A stretch of 64,000 bases of DNA, from the NCBI RefSeq assembly GCF_902493135.1, contig NZ_CABUOD010000001.1, positions 1 through 64,000 on the forward strand. The letters run 5' to 3'. The DNA comes from an uncultured Parabacteroides sp. GTDB taxonomy: Bacteria; Bacteroidota; Bacteroidia; Bacteroidales; Tannerellaceae. The position numbers and the translations under genes were made by a program. Numbering within the stretch: the first letter of the stretch is position 1; each line of letters starts with the position of its first letter. Positions 8,485 through 19,061 of the stretch are shown piece after piece. The notes beneath the pieces were generated by a model. It searched no databases and had not been told where the DNA came from. It was given only the letters and a program-made list of their open reading frames with translations.

Positions 8485-9678
8485 ATGAAGAAGATTCTAT
8501 TGTTTTCTTTTTTTCTGATGTTGGGATTGGTGGTATCTCAATTTCTGCCGGCGATGGTAGGTGAGAGCTACTTGTCGGTGAAGACGGTCTCCAATACCCT
8601 GTTATATGTCTGCCTGGCCTTTATCATGATAAATGTGGGGCGGGAGTTTGAAATGGATAAAAGCCGTTGGCGGTCCTATACCGAAGATTATTTTATTGCA
8701 ATGGCGACGGCCGCTTTCCCCTGGATCTTCGTGGCGTTATATTATATGTTCGTGTTGCTTCCCGATATCTACTGGAACAGTGGAGAGGCCTGGAAAGAAA
8801 ACCTTTTGCTGAGCCGGTTTGCAGCCCCGACTTCGGCGGGCATCCTGTTTACGATGTTGGCGGCGGCAGGGTTGAAATCTTCCTGGGTGTACAAGAAGGT
8901 GCAGGTATTGGCAATCTTCGACGACCTTGATACGATTCTGTTGATGATTCCTTTGCAGATCATGATGGTAGGCTTGCGTTGGCAGTTGGGCGTCATCATT
9001 CTGATCGTGATGGTCCTGCTGGTCATCGGATGGAGGAAGATGGGCAGTTACAATATGCGGCAGGATTGGAAGGCGATTCTTTTCTATGCCATCCTTACCT
9101 GCGGGATCACGCAGGCGGTTTATCTGGTGTCCAAATACCTTTATGGCGAAGATGCCAGCATCCATATCGAGGTTCTGTTGCCTGCGTTTGTATTGGGGAT
9201 GGTGATGAGGCATAAGCATATCGATACGAAGGTCGAGCACAATGTGGCAACGGCTGTCTCGTTCCTCTTCATGTTCCTGGTGGGGGTCAGCATGCCGGTC
9301 TTTTTCGGAGTGGACTTCGCCGCGCAGTCTGCAGAGGCGACAACGATAACCGGAGCGCAGCCGATGATGTCCTGGCCGATGATCATCCTGCATGTCGTGA
9401 TTGTTTCGTTCCTGTCCAATATCGGGAAACTGTTCCCGCTGTTTTTTTATCGGGAAAGGCGGAAGCGCGAACGTCTGGCGCTGTCGATCGGCATGTTTAC
9501 ACGCGGTGAAGTAGGGGCCGGGATTATCTTTATCGCGCTTGGCTACAATTTAGGAGGCCCTGCGCTTATGATTTCTGTGCTCACCATAGTGTTTAATTTA
9601 ATTTTAACTGGTATATTTGTCGTGTGGGTTGAAAAACTGACCCGCAGCGCTTACAAGCTGGAGCAAGCCGGCAAGTAG
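8485..9678 (+). CDS. Cation:proton antiporter (CPA superfamily)
   Basis: 397 residues with about 11 hydrophobic segments and no cytoplasmic regulatory domain. The paired acidic motif FDDLDT in the middle of the protein lies in a membrane helix where CPA antiporters have their ion-binding aspartates. GEVGAGIIFIALGYNLGG near the C-terminus is the second repeat's crossing helix. It is shorter than Kef-type carriers, which carry an extra NAD-binding domain. NhaA follows 72 bases downstream, so two Na+/H+-type exchangers are adjacent. Substrate (Na+ versus K+) cannot be fixed from sequence alone. Confidence 0.85.
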   Translation: MKKILLFSFFLMLGLVVSQFLPAMVGESYLSVKTVSNTLLYVCLAFIMINVGREFEMDKSRWRSYTEDYFIAMATAAFPWIFVALYYMFVLLPDIYWNSGEAWKENLLLSRFAAPTSAGILFTMLAAAGLKSSWVYKKVQVLAIFDDLDTILLMIPLQIMMVGLRWQLGVIILIVMVLLVIGWRKMGSYNMRQDWKAILFYAILTCGITQAVYLVSKYLYGEDASIHIEVLLPAFVLGMVMRHKHIDTKVEHNVATAVSFLFMFLVGVSMPVFFGVDFAAQSAEATTITGAQPMMSWPMIILHVVIVSFLSNIGKLFPLFFYRERRKRERLALSIGMFTRGEVGAGIIFIALGYNLGGPALMISVLTIVFNLILTGIFVVWVEKLTRSAYKLEQAGK

Positions 9679-9706
9679 GCGGACAGTTGTTAGGAAAAAC
9701 TCAAAG

Positions 9707-9730
9707 GGAAGCGGTTTGCAGGCCGCTTCC
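9707..9730 (+). terminator. Hairpin between the two antiporter genes
   Basis: Perfect 8-base arms GGAAGCGG (9707-9714) and CCGCTTCC (9723-9730) enclose an 8-base loop. No T-run follows, so this may be a pausing or mRNA-stabilising structure rather than a full terminator. Confidence 0.4.
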
Positions 9731-9750
9731 TGTAAATACTTAAATACCCT

Positions 9751-11100
9751 ATGGATAGAACCATCAACGTTATCCTTAAACCGTTGCGTCGTTTCGCTAT
9801 GCAGAAACCGAACGCGAGTATCTTATTGTTCATGGCTACGATCCTTGCCATGCTATTCGCCAATTCCCCCTGGGCAGAGTCTTACCACAACATCCTGTTG
9901 TATCCGATCGATTTGAAGATAGGCAATTTCACACCGTTTATGCATCATGGAGAAGCGATGTCGATGCTGGCCTTTGTGAATGACGCCTTGATGGCGGTCT
10001 TCTTTTTTGTGATCGGACTGGAGATCAAGCAGGAGATTCTGATCGGGGAACTGAGTTCGGTACGGAAAGCGTTGCTTCCGATTATTGCGGCCTGCGGCGG
10101 GATGATCGTTCCGGTATTGTTTTATTTCCTGGTATGTCATTCGGCTCCCGAAGTGCGGGGAGTGGCTATTCCGATGGCGACCGACATCGCCTTTGCGCTT
10201 GCTGTATTGGGACTGTTAGGGAAGCGGGTTCCGCTCAGCATGCGTATCTTCCTGACGGCATTGGCGGTGGTGGACGATATCGGCGGTATCATCATTATCG
10301 CCTTGTTTTATAGTGGCGAGATTGCGTTCGAGCCGCTTCTGGTCTCACTTGCCCTCCTGGCTTTGCTATATGTGGGAGGAAGGATGAGGGTGAATAACAT
10401 CATCTTCTATTATATAATCGGTTTCTTCGTGTGGATGCTGTTTCTTGAGTCGGGTATTCATCCGACCATAGCGGGCGTGCTGGTCGCATTCACCGTTCCG
10501 GCCCGTCCGGTTGTCAAGCTGGATGATTTCACCTGCGAAATGACCGGCTATCTGAATATGTTGGATTACACCGAAGTGCGTCATTCGCGGCAGGCGGCGG
10601 TTCTTTCGCCGACACAGATACAGGTACTCAACAATATCCATTCGCTGGCTGATAAAACGATCAGTCCGTTGCAGAGCATTGCCGACAAACTCCATCCGTT
10701 AGTCAATTATCTGATCCTGCCGCTCTTCGCCTTTGTCAATGCAGGCGTTACTTTCGGGGATATCGGGATCGGTTCGTTACCGGGAATCCCGTTGGCGGTA
10801 TTCTTCGGCCTGTTTGCCGGAAAGTCGCTGGGTATTTTCCTGTTCACCTATATTTTTGTCCGTTTGCGTCTTGCTACGATGCCGGAAGGGGTGAGCAAAC
10901 GGAACCTATTCGGGGTGTCGATGTTGGGCGGTATCGGTTTTACGGTAGCTCTCTTTATCGCGAACCTCTCTTTCGCCGGTATGCCCGGTATCGGAGCGGA
11001 TTTGTTGAACCAGGCGAAGTTGGGCGTATTTGCCGGTTCGTTCATTTCCGGCTTGTGCGGCTATTTGATATTGAAGAAAGTATTACCTAAAAAAGTATAG
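9751..11100 (+). CDS. nhaA: Na+/H+ antiporter NhaA
   Basis: 449 residues. The sequence has the NhaA hallmarks: FVNDALMAVFFFVIGLEIKQE early in the protein, the MATDIAFALAVL segment containing the essential aspartate pair region, ALAVVDDIGGIIIIALFY with the two transport aspartates, and the GIHPTIAGVLVAFTVP helix. NhaA exchanges two protons for one sodium and works at alkaline pH. The chain is longer than E. coli NhaA because of an insertion in the central cytoplasmic loop, as is common in Bacteroidetes. The aldo/keto reductase gene starts two bases after the stop. Confidence 0.95.
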   Translation: MDRTINVILKPLRRFAMQKPNASILLFMATILAMLFANSPWAESYHNILLYPIDLKIGNFTPFMHHGEAMSMLAFVNDALMAVFFFVIGLEIKQEILIGELSSVRKALLPIIAACGGMIVPVLFYFLVCHSAPEVRGVAIPMATDIAFALAVLGLLGKRVPLSMRIFLTALAVVDDIGGIIIIALFYSGEIAFEPLLVSLALLALLYVGGRMRVNNIIFYYIIGFFVWMLFLESGIHPTIAGVLVAFTVPARPVVKLDDFTCEMTGYLNMLDYTEVRHSRQAAVLSPTQIQVLNNIHSLADKTISPLQSIADKLHPLVNYLILPLFAFVNAGVTFGDIGIGSLPGIPLAVFFGLFAGKSLGIFLFTYIFVRLRLATMPEGVSKRNLFGVSMLGGIGFTVALFIANLSFAGMPGIGADLLNQAKLGVFAGSFISGLCGYLILKKVLPKKV

Positions 11101-11102
11101 AG

Positions 11103-11990
11103 ATGGACAGACGCAAATTTATTCAGACAGGGGTTGCCGGAGTAGCCGGTTTATCATTCGCCCGTACGGGGCTTGCCAACATACAGATGACCGTTCCTTC
11201 GGATGTATCGGTCGACAGGGTGAAACTGGGAAAGACCGGATTGAAAGTCTCCCGCATTGCCATGGGAACCGGGACGAAAGGCTGGAACTACCAGTCCAAC
11301 CAGACCCGGCTCGGATTGGATAACTTTGTGAAGATGGCCCGTCACGGGTATGAACGCGGCATCCGCTTCTTCGACATGGCCGATATGTACGGTTCGCAGC
11401 CATTCGTCGGAAAAGCCCTGAAAGAGTTGCCCCGCGAGAAACTCACGCTGATGACGAAGATGTGGACCTACGACGAAGGATCGGAAAAACGCGAGCCGGT
11501 CAGCAAAACCCTCGACCGCTTCCGCCAGGAAGCCGGCACGGACTATTTCGATATCCTCCTGCTGCACTGCATGACGAAAGGCGACTGGGCGGAAACCCGT
11601 AAATTCTATATGGACGGCCTGGCGAAGGCCAAGCAGGACGGCATCGTGAAAGCGGTCGGCGTCTCCTGCCACAACTGGGATGCGATGGTCGAGGCTGTCG
11701 ACAATCCGTGGTGCGACGTCATCCTCGCCCGCCTGAACCCGTTCCAGAGCCACATGGACGGTACGACCGAAGCGGTAAACGAACTCTTAGGCAAGGCCCG
11801 CAAGAAAGGAAAAGGACTTATCGGAATGAAGATTTTCGGTGAAGGCAAACACGTTTCCGATGCCGAACGCGAACGTTCCATCCGTTTTGCCGTCACCGAA
11901 AGCAATCTGCACTGCATGACGCTCGGCCTGGAGTCCATCGCCCAGATGGATGATGCGATAGAGCGGGTGATGCGGAATGCCAAAGGATAG
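11103..11990 (+). CDS. Aldo/keto reductase with Tat-type signal
   Basis: 295 residues. The N-terminus has a twin-arginine signal, MDRRKFIQTGVAGVAGLSFA, so export through Tat is likely, an unusual location for a reductase but common for this Bacteroidetes family. The (beta/alpha)8 domain shows the AKR catalytic set: Asp and Tyr in FFDMADMYGS, Lys in LMTKMW and the His in LLLHCMT. There is no C-terminal Fe-S cluster motif. The natural substrate is unknown; a sugar or keto-steroid is possible. The gene ends 5 bases before the convergent MATE gene. Confidence 0.88.
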   Translation: MDRRKFIQTGVAGVAGLSFARTGLANIQMTVPSDVSVDRVKLGKTGLKVSRIAMGTGTKGWNYQSNQTRLGLDNFVKMARHGYERGIRFFDMADMYGSQPFVGKALKELPREKLTLMTKMWTYDEGSEKREPVSKTLDRFRQEAGTDYFDILLLHCMTKGDWAETRKFYMDGLAKAKQDGIVKAVGVSCHNWDAMVEAVDNPWCDVILARLNPFQSHMDGTTEAVNELLGKARKKGKGLIGMKIFGEGKHVSDAERERSIRFAVTESNLHCMTLGLESIAQMDDAIERVMRNAKG

Positions 11991-11995
11991 CTGCC

Positions 11996-13357
11996 TTATT
12001 CCGCCGCCTTGCCTACCTTGTGCCGGTACTGATAATCTACCGTCAACGCGATGAAGATGATCAGTTCGGCACACGGAACAGCCAGCCATAACCCCTTCTC
12101 TCCCAGCAAGTGAGGAAGAACGAGGAAACACAGGCTCATCAGGATGATCCCTCTCAGCAGCATGAAAAGCATCGCTTTCCGTGCCCATTCGATACTCTGG
12201 TAGTACCCGATCCATGTAATATTCAAGGCAAAACAGATAAACCCGGAAGCGAAGTAGGGGATGCCCTCCGTCGCAATCCCGTAAGCCGGACAGCCGGGTT
12301 CCAGAAACATCGCTACGATATAAGGACAAAACGCATACATCACGGCAAAAGCCGTCAGTCCGCTGATAAAAGCCGTTTTCAAGGACAGCCGGAACGTCGT
12401 ATGAACCCGTGCGGCATCTCCCGTACCATAATTATAGCTGATGATCGGTTGTGCCGACTGGGCGATCGCGTTTGCGATCATGAACACGATCGGCAGGCAG
12501 TAGCACGCCACGCTGTATGCCGCCACGCCATCCTCTTTCAGCATCCGGATGAAAGCATAGTTACCGACCAGCATCATGCAGGCGATCGCCAGTTCGCCCA
12601 GCATCGCCGAGGCTCCCAACCGGACCATATACCCCGTGTTCCGGCAGGTCAGGCGCAGGCTTTTCATACTCATCTTCAACTTGTATAAATGCAATGTCCT
12701 GGAGAAGCCGAAGAGATAGACCAACACCATCAATCCGCCTGCCACCTGTGCCAGCGCGGTTGCCAGCGCCGCTCCGGTCAGCCCCATCTGCATCGGGAAG
12801 ACGAAAACGTAGTCGAGCACGACATTTATCAAAGCCGGTACGACGTTGCACAGCATCGCGAATTTCGGCGAGCCGTCCAACCGGATCATGAACATTCCGA
12901 TATTGGCCAGCATACTGAAGAGGGAGAACGGCACGATCCAGTTCATATACTCCAGCACAAGCGGCAGCAACTGGTCGGAACTCCCCAGCATATAGGCCGT
13001 CTGTTTGCTGAATAGCATCACCAGGAATATCCCTATTGCCATCAGCAGGAGGGACACCAGCAGTGCCTGTGTGATATTGATGTTAGCCGCCTTGATCTTC
13101 CTCTGTGACAGGTGGACGGAGGCCACGACCGACGAACCTACCCCGAAGAGCAGCCCGATCCCTGTCGTTATCATAAAAATCGGGGCGACGATATTGACGG
13201 CGGCCAACGCATCGCTCCCCACGCCGCGCCCCACGAAGACACCGTCGGCGATCGTGATACACGCCATACAAACCATTCCCAGTAACGTCGGAAAAAAGAT
13301 TTTGCGGAATAGAACCGGAATGTTCATACTGCCAAAATCAATACGATCTCTCTGCAT
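11996..13357 (-). CDS. MATE family efflux transporter (first of two in the window)
   Basis: 453 residues with 12 predicted membrane helices in two pseudo-repeats, each beginning with the MATE-type segment near the N-terminus (MNIPVLFRKIFFPTLLGM...GVFVGRGVGSDALAAVNI). Members export organic cations, drugs or metabolites using Na+ or H+ gradients; the substrate cannot be predicted. On the minus strand a -7 box TATTTTTG lies at 13386-13393. It is convergent with the aldo/keto reductase and divergent from the macroglobulin gene. It is only distantly similar to the MATE gene at 21734. Confidence 0.93.
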   Translation of the reverse strand: MQRDRIDFGSMNIPVLFRKIFFPTLLGMVCMACITIADGVFVGRGVGSDALAAVNIVAPIFMITTGIGLLFGVGSSVVASVHLSQRKIKAANINITQALLVSLLLMAIGIFLVMLFSKQTAYMLGSSDQLLPLVLEYMNWIVPFSLFSMLANIGMFMIRLDGSPKFAMLCNVVPALINVVLDYVFVFPMQMGLTGAALATALAQVAGGLMVLVYLFGFSRTLHLYKLKMSMKSLRLTCRNTGYMVRLGASAMLGELAIACMMLVGNYAFIRMLKEDGVAAYSVACYCLPIVFMIANAIAQSAQPIISYNYGTGDAARVHTTFRLSLKTAFISGLTAFAVMYAFCPYIVAMFLEPGCPAYGIATEGIPYFASGFICFALNITWIGYYQSIEWARKAMLFMLLRGIILMSLCFLVLPHLLGEKGLWLAVPCAELIIFIALTVDYQYRHKVGKAAE

Positions 13358-13515
13358 ACCTCAACTGATTTTTTATTTTGGGTTACAAAAATAGTCTTTT
13401 AAGCCCGATCGAAAAATTATCATTTGGTAAAAAATAAGAAGAACAATATACATAAAAATTCCTATATTCGCAGACAGTCTGTTTGTCGAAAGTATAACCG
13501 TTAAATTCAGGAAAT

Positions 13516-16500
13516 ATGGCGAAATATCTATATTATGTCTGCATCTGCTGTCTTTTGTTCTTATTCAGCGGATGTGAAGGAAAAAATAAAAGCGAGATTG
13601 AAGACCTCCTTTTCAGTCCCTATGTAGAGGCGTTCACCTCCGGTACGATTTCAAGATATACGCCGGTATATCTTATTCTCAATCAGGAAATAGCGGCCGA
13701 CAGGATGAAGCCTGACCGGCTCCGCGACGTAATCAGGATCAAGCCCGAAACAGCCGGGGAGTTCGCATTCGAGAACAACCGGACGATCGTTTTCAAACCG
13801 GCCGAGAGCTTCGGGTGCAATACCCGTTACGAGGTAAAGGCAGACCTCTCGGAGTGGTTCGATACGGAACGGAAAGACCAATATTTCACCTTCAGATTCT
13901 CGACGCAACCCTTGCTGTTGCGTGCCAACTTGCAATCCGTCGATATCAACCGGAAGAACGAAAACGGCTACGACATCGTCTGCTCGGTGTTCACGCCGGA
14001 TAAGGAAATGCCCGAAACCGTAGAGTCGCTTGTCCGTTTCTCCGAAAAGGCAGACGCCACCTGGCAGCATAGCCCCGACGGGAAGAGGCACGAAGTCTCC
14101 GTCGCGAACATACAGGCCGGGACGGATGCAACACGCGCCTTTACCCTGTCCGTCGCCCCGAACAAGTTGGAAGTACCGGAAGAAGAATTGCTATCCGTCG
14201 ACATCCCTGAGTTGAACGATTTCGCCGTCTATAAAGTCGAATATGTTGCAAAACCGGAACGCTACGTCGAAGTCACCTTCACGAAACGGCTCGACGCGGC
14301 ACAGAACATGCAAGGACTCGCCTGGATCGACGGCAATACATCGGAGACCGTGAACGTCGAGGGCAATAAGCTCCGCCTTTACCCCGATGCCGGCAGCAAA
14401 GGAGCCCTTAATGTCCATCTGAGCCGGAACATCAGGAGCAAAAACGGGCTGAACCTGAAAGAGAGCATCGTCCGCCAGATCATTGTCAGCGATGAAAAGC
14501 CCGAAGTCCGCTTTATCGGCAACGGCGTGATCATCCCGCAGTCCACACAACTGACCGTCCCCTTCCAAGCCGTCTACCTGCGCGGCGTGGTGGTACGTGT
14601 CATCAAGATATTCGAACAGAACATCGGGCAATTCCTCCAGACGAACGACCTCGAAGGGACGAGCGACCTGATGCGAGTCGGCCGTCTGATCGCACGCAAA
14701 ACGATCTTCTTCGATGAAGACGCTTCCCAGGACCTCAGCCGTTGGAATACCTACGCGATCGACCTGAAAGAGCTGATCGACCCCGAACCCGGCGCCATCT
14801 ACCGGGTGGAACTGTCGTTCAACCGCGATTTGTCGGCCTATCCCTGCGGAGACCTCGTGAAGAAAAGCAAGGAGCAACTGCTTGCCGATGATGCGATCAA
14901 GTTCAAGGAAGAGAGCAGCCGTTTCGACGATGGCGGCTACTACTACTATAACGGCGACCTCGACTGGTCCGACTACAACTACGAAAAACGCAACGATCCC
15001 TGTTCGAACAGCTATTATTTCAACCGGTCGACCGGCAAGAACGTCCTCGCCACCAATCTCGGCCTGTTGGCGATGGCCGGCGAAGACAACGAAATGACCG
15101 TCCTCGTGCATAACCTCCTCGATACCCATCCGGAGAAAGGCGTCAAAGTCACCGCCTGCAACTACCAGCGCCAGGAATTGGCCTCCGGTGTGACGGACGA
15201 CAAAGGGCAGGTGCGCTTCTCCCTGAAAAACGGCCGCCCCTTCTACCTCACCGCCTCCCTCGGACAGCAACGCTCGTTCCTCCGCGTGGACGACGGTTCC
15301 GCCCTGTCGCTAAGCTCGTTCGATGTCTCCGGCGAAGTCGTGCAGAAAGGTATCAAAGGCTTCATCTACGGCGACCGCGGCGTGTGGCGTCCGGGCGACA
15401 CGCTGCACCTCGGCTTCATGCTGAACGACCGCAGCCGGATGCTCCCGCCGAACCACCCGGTCATCATGGAACTCTGCAATCCGCTTGGCCAGCTCTACCT
15501 GCGCAAGACACAGACGAAAGGCGAGTCAGGACTCTACGCTTTCGACATGCCGACCGAACCCGACGCCCCGACAGGCGCCTGGAACGTCAATGTCAATGTC
15601 GGCGGCGTCACCTTCACCAAACGCCTCCGCATCGAAACGATCAAACCGAACCGCTTGAAGATCTCCCTTGCGATACCCGAAAAAAATTTGCTCCGGGGCG
15701 AACCGCTCGATGCCGCTATGCACGTCGAATGGTTGCAGGGAGCGACCGCCCGCAACCTGAAATATGACATCCAGGGAACCTTTATCCCGACCCCGACCAC
15801 CTTTGCCGGCTATCAGAAATTCTATTTCGACGATCCCTCGAAAATCTTCAATAGCGAAGAAAGCAAAGTGATCTCGGGTACGACCGATGCCGCAGGCGAC
15901 GCCACCATCAAGGCCCGTTTCGAGATCGGCGCCTCGGCCCCCGGCATGTTGTTGGCGAACTTCGTCACCCGCGTGTATGAAGAATCCGGCGATTTCAGCA
16001 TCGACGCCAACCGGGCGTTCTATTCACCCTACCGCCGCTATGCCGGCATCAAGTCGCCCCGGCAAGACGAGAAACCGTTGGAGACCGGGACCGAATACAA
16101 ATACGAGGTAGCCTCCGTCGACTACTTGGGAAAGGCGCAGGCCGACACCGAACTGGAAGTGAAGGTCTATAAAGTCCATTGGTACTGGTGGTGGAGTTCG
16201 GACAACGGCAGCCTGGCGAACTACGTCTCCGACTCGTACAACAAGCCGGTGAAAACCTTCACCGTCCGTACGGGTGCAGACGGCACGGCCTCCTTCAACC
16301 TGAAATACGCCGACGCCGATTGGGGAACCTATTTCATCTCGGTGAAAGACAAGGAAAGCAAACACTCCACCGGTGTGATGAGCTACTTCGACTGGCCTTA
16401 CGGCGAGGGAAGACGCGACGCCGACGGTTCTTCGTCCGCCAATATGCTCACTTTCAAGACCGACAAGGAGACCTACGCCCCCGGCGAACAGATCGTCGCC

Positions 16501-19050
16501 ACCTTCCCCTCCGTCAAGGGAAGCCGCGCGATCGTCAGCATCGAGAACGGCACGCATGTCCTCTCGACCACCGAGCACATGTGCGACGATGGGCAGACCA
16601 CGGTCAAGCTCGCCGTCACCCCCGACATGCAGCCCAACGCGTACCTATATATAACGCTGCTCCAGCCGCACGGCGTCACGAAGAACGACCTTCCGATCCG
16701 CATGTACGGTGTCGTCCCCTTCACGGTTACCTCTCCCGAAAGCCATTTGGCCCCGGTCATCCGTATGGCGGACGAGATCAAGCCCGAAGCCCCTTACCAC
16801 GTGACGGTCTCCGAGAAGAACGGCCGCGAGATGGCCTACACGCTGGCGATTGTCGATGAAGGCCTGCTCGACCTCACCCGCTTCCGCACGCCCGATCCCT
16901 GGCAGGCGTTTAACGCCCGCGAGGCATTGGGGGTCAATACCTGGGACTTATACAACCATGTGGTCGGCGCGTATGGCGGCCGCATCGAGCAACTGTTCAG
17001 CATCGGCGGCGACGACGCCCTGAACAAAGGCCCGAAAGCAATCGTGAACCGTTTCAAGCCGGTCGTGCAGTTTGCCGGCCCGTTCCTGCTGAAGAAAGGG
17101 GAAAAACGACAGCATACCTATCAGATGCCGAACTATAACGGCCGTGTCCGCGTCATGGTCGTCGCCGGAAACGGGGAGGCCTACGGCAACACGGAGAAGA
17201 GCGTGCTCGTGCGCAAGCCCGTCATGCTGCTCGGCACACTTCCGCGCGTCATCGGTATAGGAGAGGAGATGGCGGTTCCCGCTACCGTCTTTGCTACCGA
17301 AAAAGGAGTAGGAGACGTGCAGGTCACGATCGCTTGCTCCGGCAACATGGAAGTCGTCGGCGAGAAGAGCCGTATGCTGCACTTCGAAACGGTCGGCGAC
17401 AAACTGGCGCAGTTCCGCATCCGCGTGAAAGACACCCCGGGAGCCGGGCACGTGAAGATCACGGCTACCGGCGGCGGTGAAAAGTCGGTATATGAAACCG
17501 ATATCGAGATCCGCTCCGTGCGCCGTCCGCAAGTCAAGGTGACGCCCGTGACGCTCGAAGCCGGAAAGAGCTGGAAAGAGACGATCGGCCTTCCCGGCGT
17601 GGACGGCACGAACTCCCTTGTGCTCGAAATGTCGGATGTCCAGCCAGTCAACCTCTCCACGCGGTTGTCCTACCTCATCGGCTATCCGCATGGATGTGTC
17701 GAACAGATCACCTCGAAAGGGTTCCCGCAACTATACCTGAGCAGATTCGCCTCGTTGACCCGCGAGCAGGAGCAATCGACCGAAGCAGCCGTGAAAGAAG
17801 TGATCCGCCGCCTGCGTTCCTACCAGACGGTAAACGGCTCTTTCTCCTACTGGCCCGGCGAAACCTCCTCCAACGCCTGGGGCACTGTCTATGCTACCCA
17901 CTTCCTGCTCGAAGCCGAGAAGAAAGGTTACCTTGTGCCCGAAGGCATGAAACGGAATGTGTTGAACGACTTGATCCGCATCGCCCGTAACTGGAAACCG
18001 CAAGCCTCCTATTCTGCCGAATCAGAAGAAATGACACAGGCATACCGCCTGTTTGTCCTCGCTTTGGGACAGACCGCCGAGGTAGGCGCCATGAACCGCT
18101 TGAAAGAGAGTAAGAAGCTCGCGCCTATGAGCCGCTATCTGTTGGCGGCCGGATATGCCTTGATCGGACGTCCGGATGTTTCGAAGGAGCTGATCGCAAA
18201 GACCACGGCCCTGACCACCGCCTATTCCGAATACGACCAGACGTTCGGCAGCGACCTGCGCGACACCTCCATCCGCCTGATGACGCTCTGCCTGCTCGAC
18301 AACGGCAAGGAAGCGGCCCTCCTGGCGAATGGAATCTCCAAGACGCTTGCGTCCGACGAGTGGCTGAGCACGCAATCGACGGCATTCAGCCTGGTGGCCC
18401 TTTCCGACTATATGGAGAAATACAAAGTGTCCGGCTCGATGGACTTCTCCTATGCCGTAGGCGGCAAGACGGAGAAGGTTTCCACCACCCGGAACATCTG
18501 GACGGAGACGTTGCTCGACAAGGCCGCCTCGTCCGCCTCTCTGGAGTTGAGGAATACCGGGAAATCCACCTTGTTCGCCCGCCTCGTGACCGAGGGGGTC
18601 CCGGCCGAGGGCAAAGAGGAAGCCTATGCGAACGGCCTGACGCTCGCCGTCAGCTATATGGACGGGAACGGCCGTCCGGTGAATGCCTCCGCTTTGCAGC
18701 AAGGCACGAACTTCACGGCTGTGGTGACCATCGCGAACCCGTCTCCGCGTGGCTATAGCCGCTTGGTGCTGACCGAGATTTTCCCGGCCGGATGGGAGAT
18801 CCTGAACACGCGCTTCCTTACGGGCGGCACGGCCGACAACCGCGTGGCAGGCGTCAACTACCAGGATATCCGCGACGATCGCGCCTACAGCTACATCGAC
18901 TATCTGCCTGCCGGAAAACAAGTGACGGTCCGCATCCACCTCTGCGCCGTCTATCCCGGTCGTTTCTATTTGCCTCCGGTCTACTGTGAGGCGATGTACG
19001 ACCCTACGGTTCGGGCGAATACGGAAGGGATGACGGTGAAGGTGGAGTGA
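13516..19050 (+). CDS. Alpha-2-macroglobulin family lipoprotein with thioester motif
   Basis: 1844 residues. The signal ends in the lipobox FSGC (Cys20), so it is lipid-anchored. Macroglobulin (MG) domains follow, with the MG2 motif GDRGVWRPGDTLHLGF about one third in, a bait-like region near residues 900-1100, and the thioester motif GCVEQ (Cys1394, Gln1397) in the complement-like toroid domain. Bacterial A2M homologues trap proteases in the periplasm or at the surface and usually pair with penicillin-binding protein 1C, which repairs the wall. Here the next gene is a HEPN protein on the other strand, so pbpC is not adjacent downstream. Third-position C is unusually frequent compared with neighbours. 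Confidence 0.95.
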   Translation: MAKYLYYVCICCLLFLFSGCEGKNKSEIEDLLFSPYVEAFTSGTISRYTPVYLILNQEIAADRMKPDRLRDVIRIKPETAGEFAFENNRTIVFKPAESFGCNTRYEVKADLSEWFDTERKDQYFTFRFSTQPLLLRANLQSVDINRKNENGYDIVCSVFTPDKEMPETVESLVRFSEKADATWQHSPDGKRHEVSVANIQAGTDATRAFTLSVAPNKLEVPEEELLSVDIPELNDFAVYKVEYVAKPERYVEVTFTKRLDAAQNMQGLAWIDGNTSETVNVEGNKLRLYPDAGSKGALNVHLSRNIRSKNGLNLKESIVRQIIVSDEKPEVRFIGNGVIIPQSTQLTVPFQAVYLRGVVVRVIKIFEQNIGQFLQTNDLEGTSDLMRVGRLIARKTIFFDEDASQDLSRWNTYAIDLKELIDPEPGAIYRVELSFNRDLSAYPCGDLVKKSKEQLLADDAIKFKEESSRFDDGGYYYYNGDLDWSDYNYEKRNDPCSNSYYFNRSTGKNVLATNLGLLAMAGEDNEMTVLVHNLLDTHPEKGVKVTACNYQRQELASGVTDDKGQVRFSLKNGRPFYLTASLGQQRSFLRVDDGSALSLSSFDVSGEVVQKGIKGFIYGDRGVWRPGDTLHLGFMLNDRSRMLPPNHPVIMELCNPLGQLYLRKTQTKGESGLYAFDMPTEPDAPTGAWNVNVNVGGVTFTKRLRIETIKPNRLKISLAIPEKNLLRGEPLDAAMHVEWLQGATARNLKYDIQGTFIPTPTTFAGYQKFYFDDPSKIFNSEESKVISGTTDAAGDATIKARFEIGASAPGMLLANFVTRVYEESGDFSIDANRAFYSPYRRYAGIKSPRQDEKPLETGTEYKYEVASVDYLGKAQADTELEVKVYKVHWYWWWSSDNGSLANYVSDSYNKPVKTFTVRTGADGTASFNLKYADADWGTYFISVKDKESKHSTGVMSYFDWPYGEGRRDADGSSSANMLTFKTDKETYAPGEQIVATFPSVKGSRAIVSIENGTHVLSTTEHMCDDGQTTVKLAVTPDMQPNAYLYITLLQPHGVTKNDLPIRMYGVVPFTVTSPESHLAPVIRMADEIKPEAPYHVTVSEKNGREMAYTLAIVDEGLLDLTRFRTPDPWQAFNAREALGVNTWDLYNHVVGAYGGRIEQLFSIGGDDALNKGPKAIVNRFKPVVQFAGPFLLKKGEKRQHTYQMPNYNGRVRVMVVAGNGEAYGNTEKSVLVRKPVMLLGTLPRVIGIGEEMAVPATVFATEKGVGDVQVTIACSGNMEVVGEKSRMLHFETVGDKLAQFRIRVKDTPGAGHVKITATGGGEKSVYETDIEIRSVRRPQVKVTPVTLEAGKSWKETIGLPGVDGTNSLVLEMSDVQPVNLSTRLSYLIGYPHGCVEQITSKGFPQLYLSRFASLTREQEQSTEAAVKEVIRRLRSYQTVNGSFSYWPGETSSNAWGTVYATHFLLEAEKKGYLVPEGMKRNVLNDLIRIARNWKPQASYSAESEEMTQAYRLFVLALGQTAEVGAMNRLKESKKLAPMSRYLLAAGYALIGRPDVSKELIAKTTALTTAYSEYDQTFGSDLRDTSIRLMTLCLLDNGKEAALLANGISKTLASDEWLSTQSTAFSLVALSDYMEKYKVSGSMDFSYAVGGKTEKVSTTRNIWTETLLDKAASSASLELRNTGKSTLFARLVTEGVPAEGKEEAYANGLTLAVSYMDGNGRPVNASALQQGTNFTAVVTIANPSPRGYSRLVLTEIFPAGWEILNTRFLTGGTADNRVAGVNYQDIRDDRAYSYIDYLPAGKQVTVRIHLCAVYPGRFYLPPVYCEAMYDPTVRANTEGMTVKVE

Positions 19051-19061
19051 TCGGAGATGGC

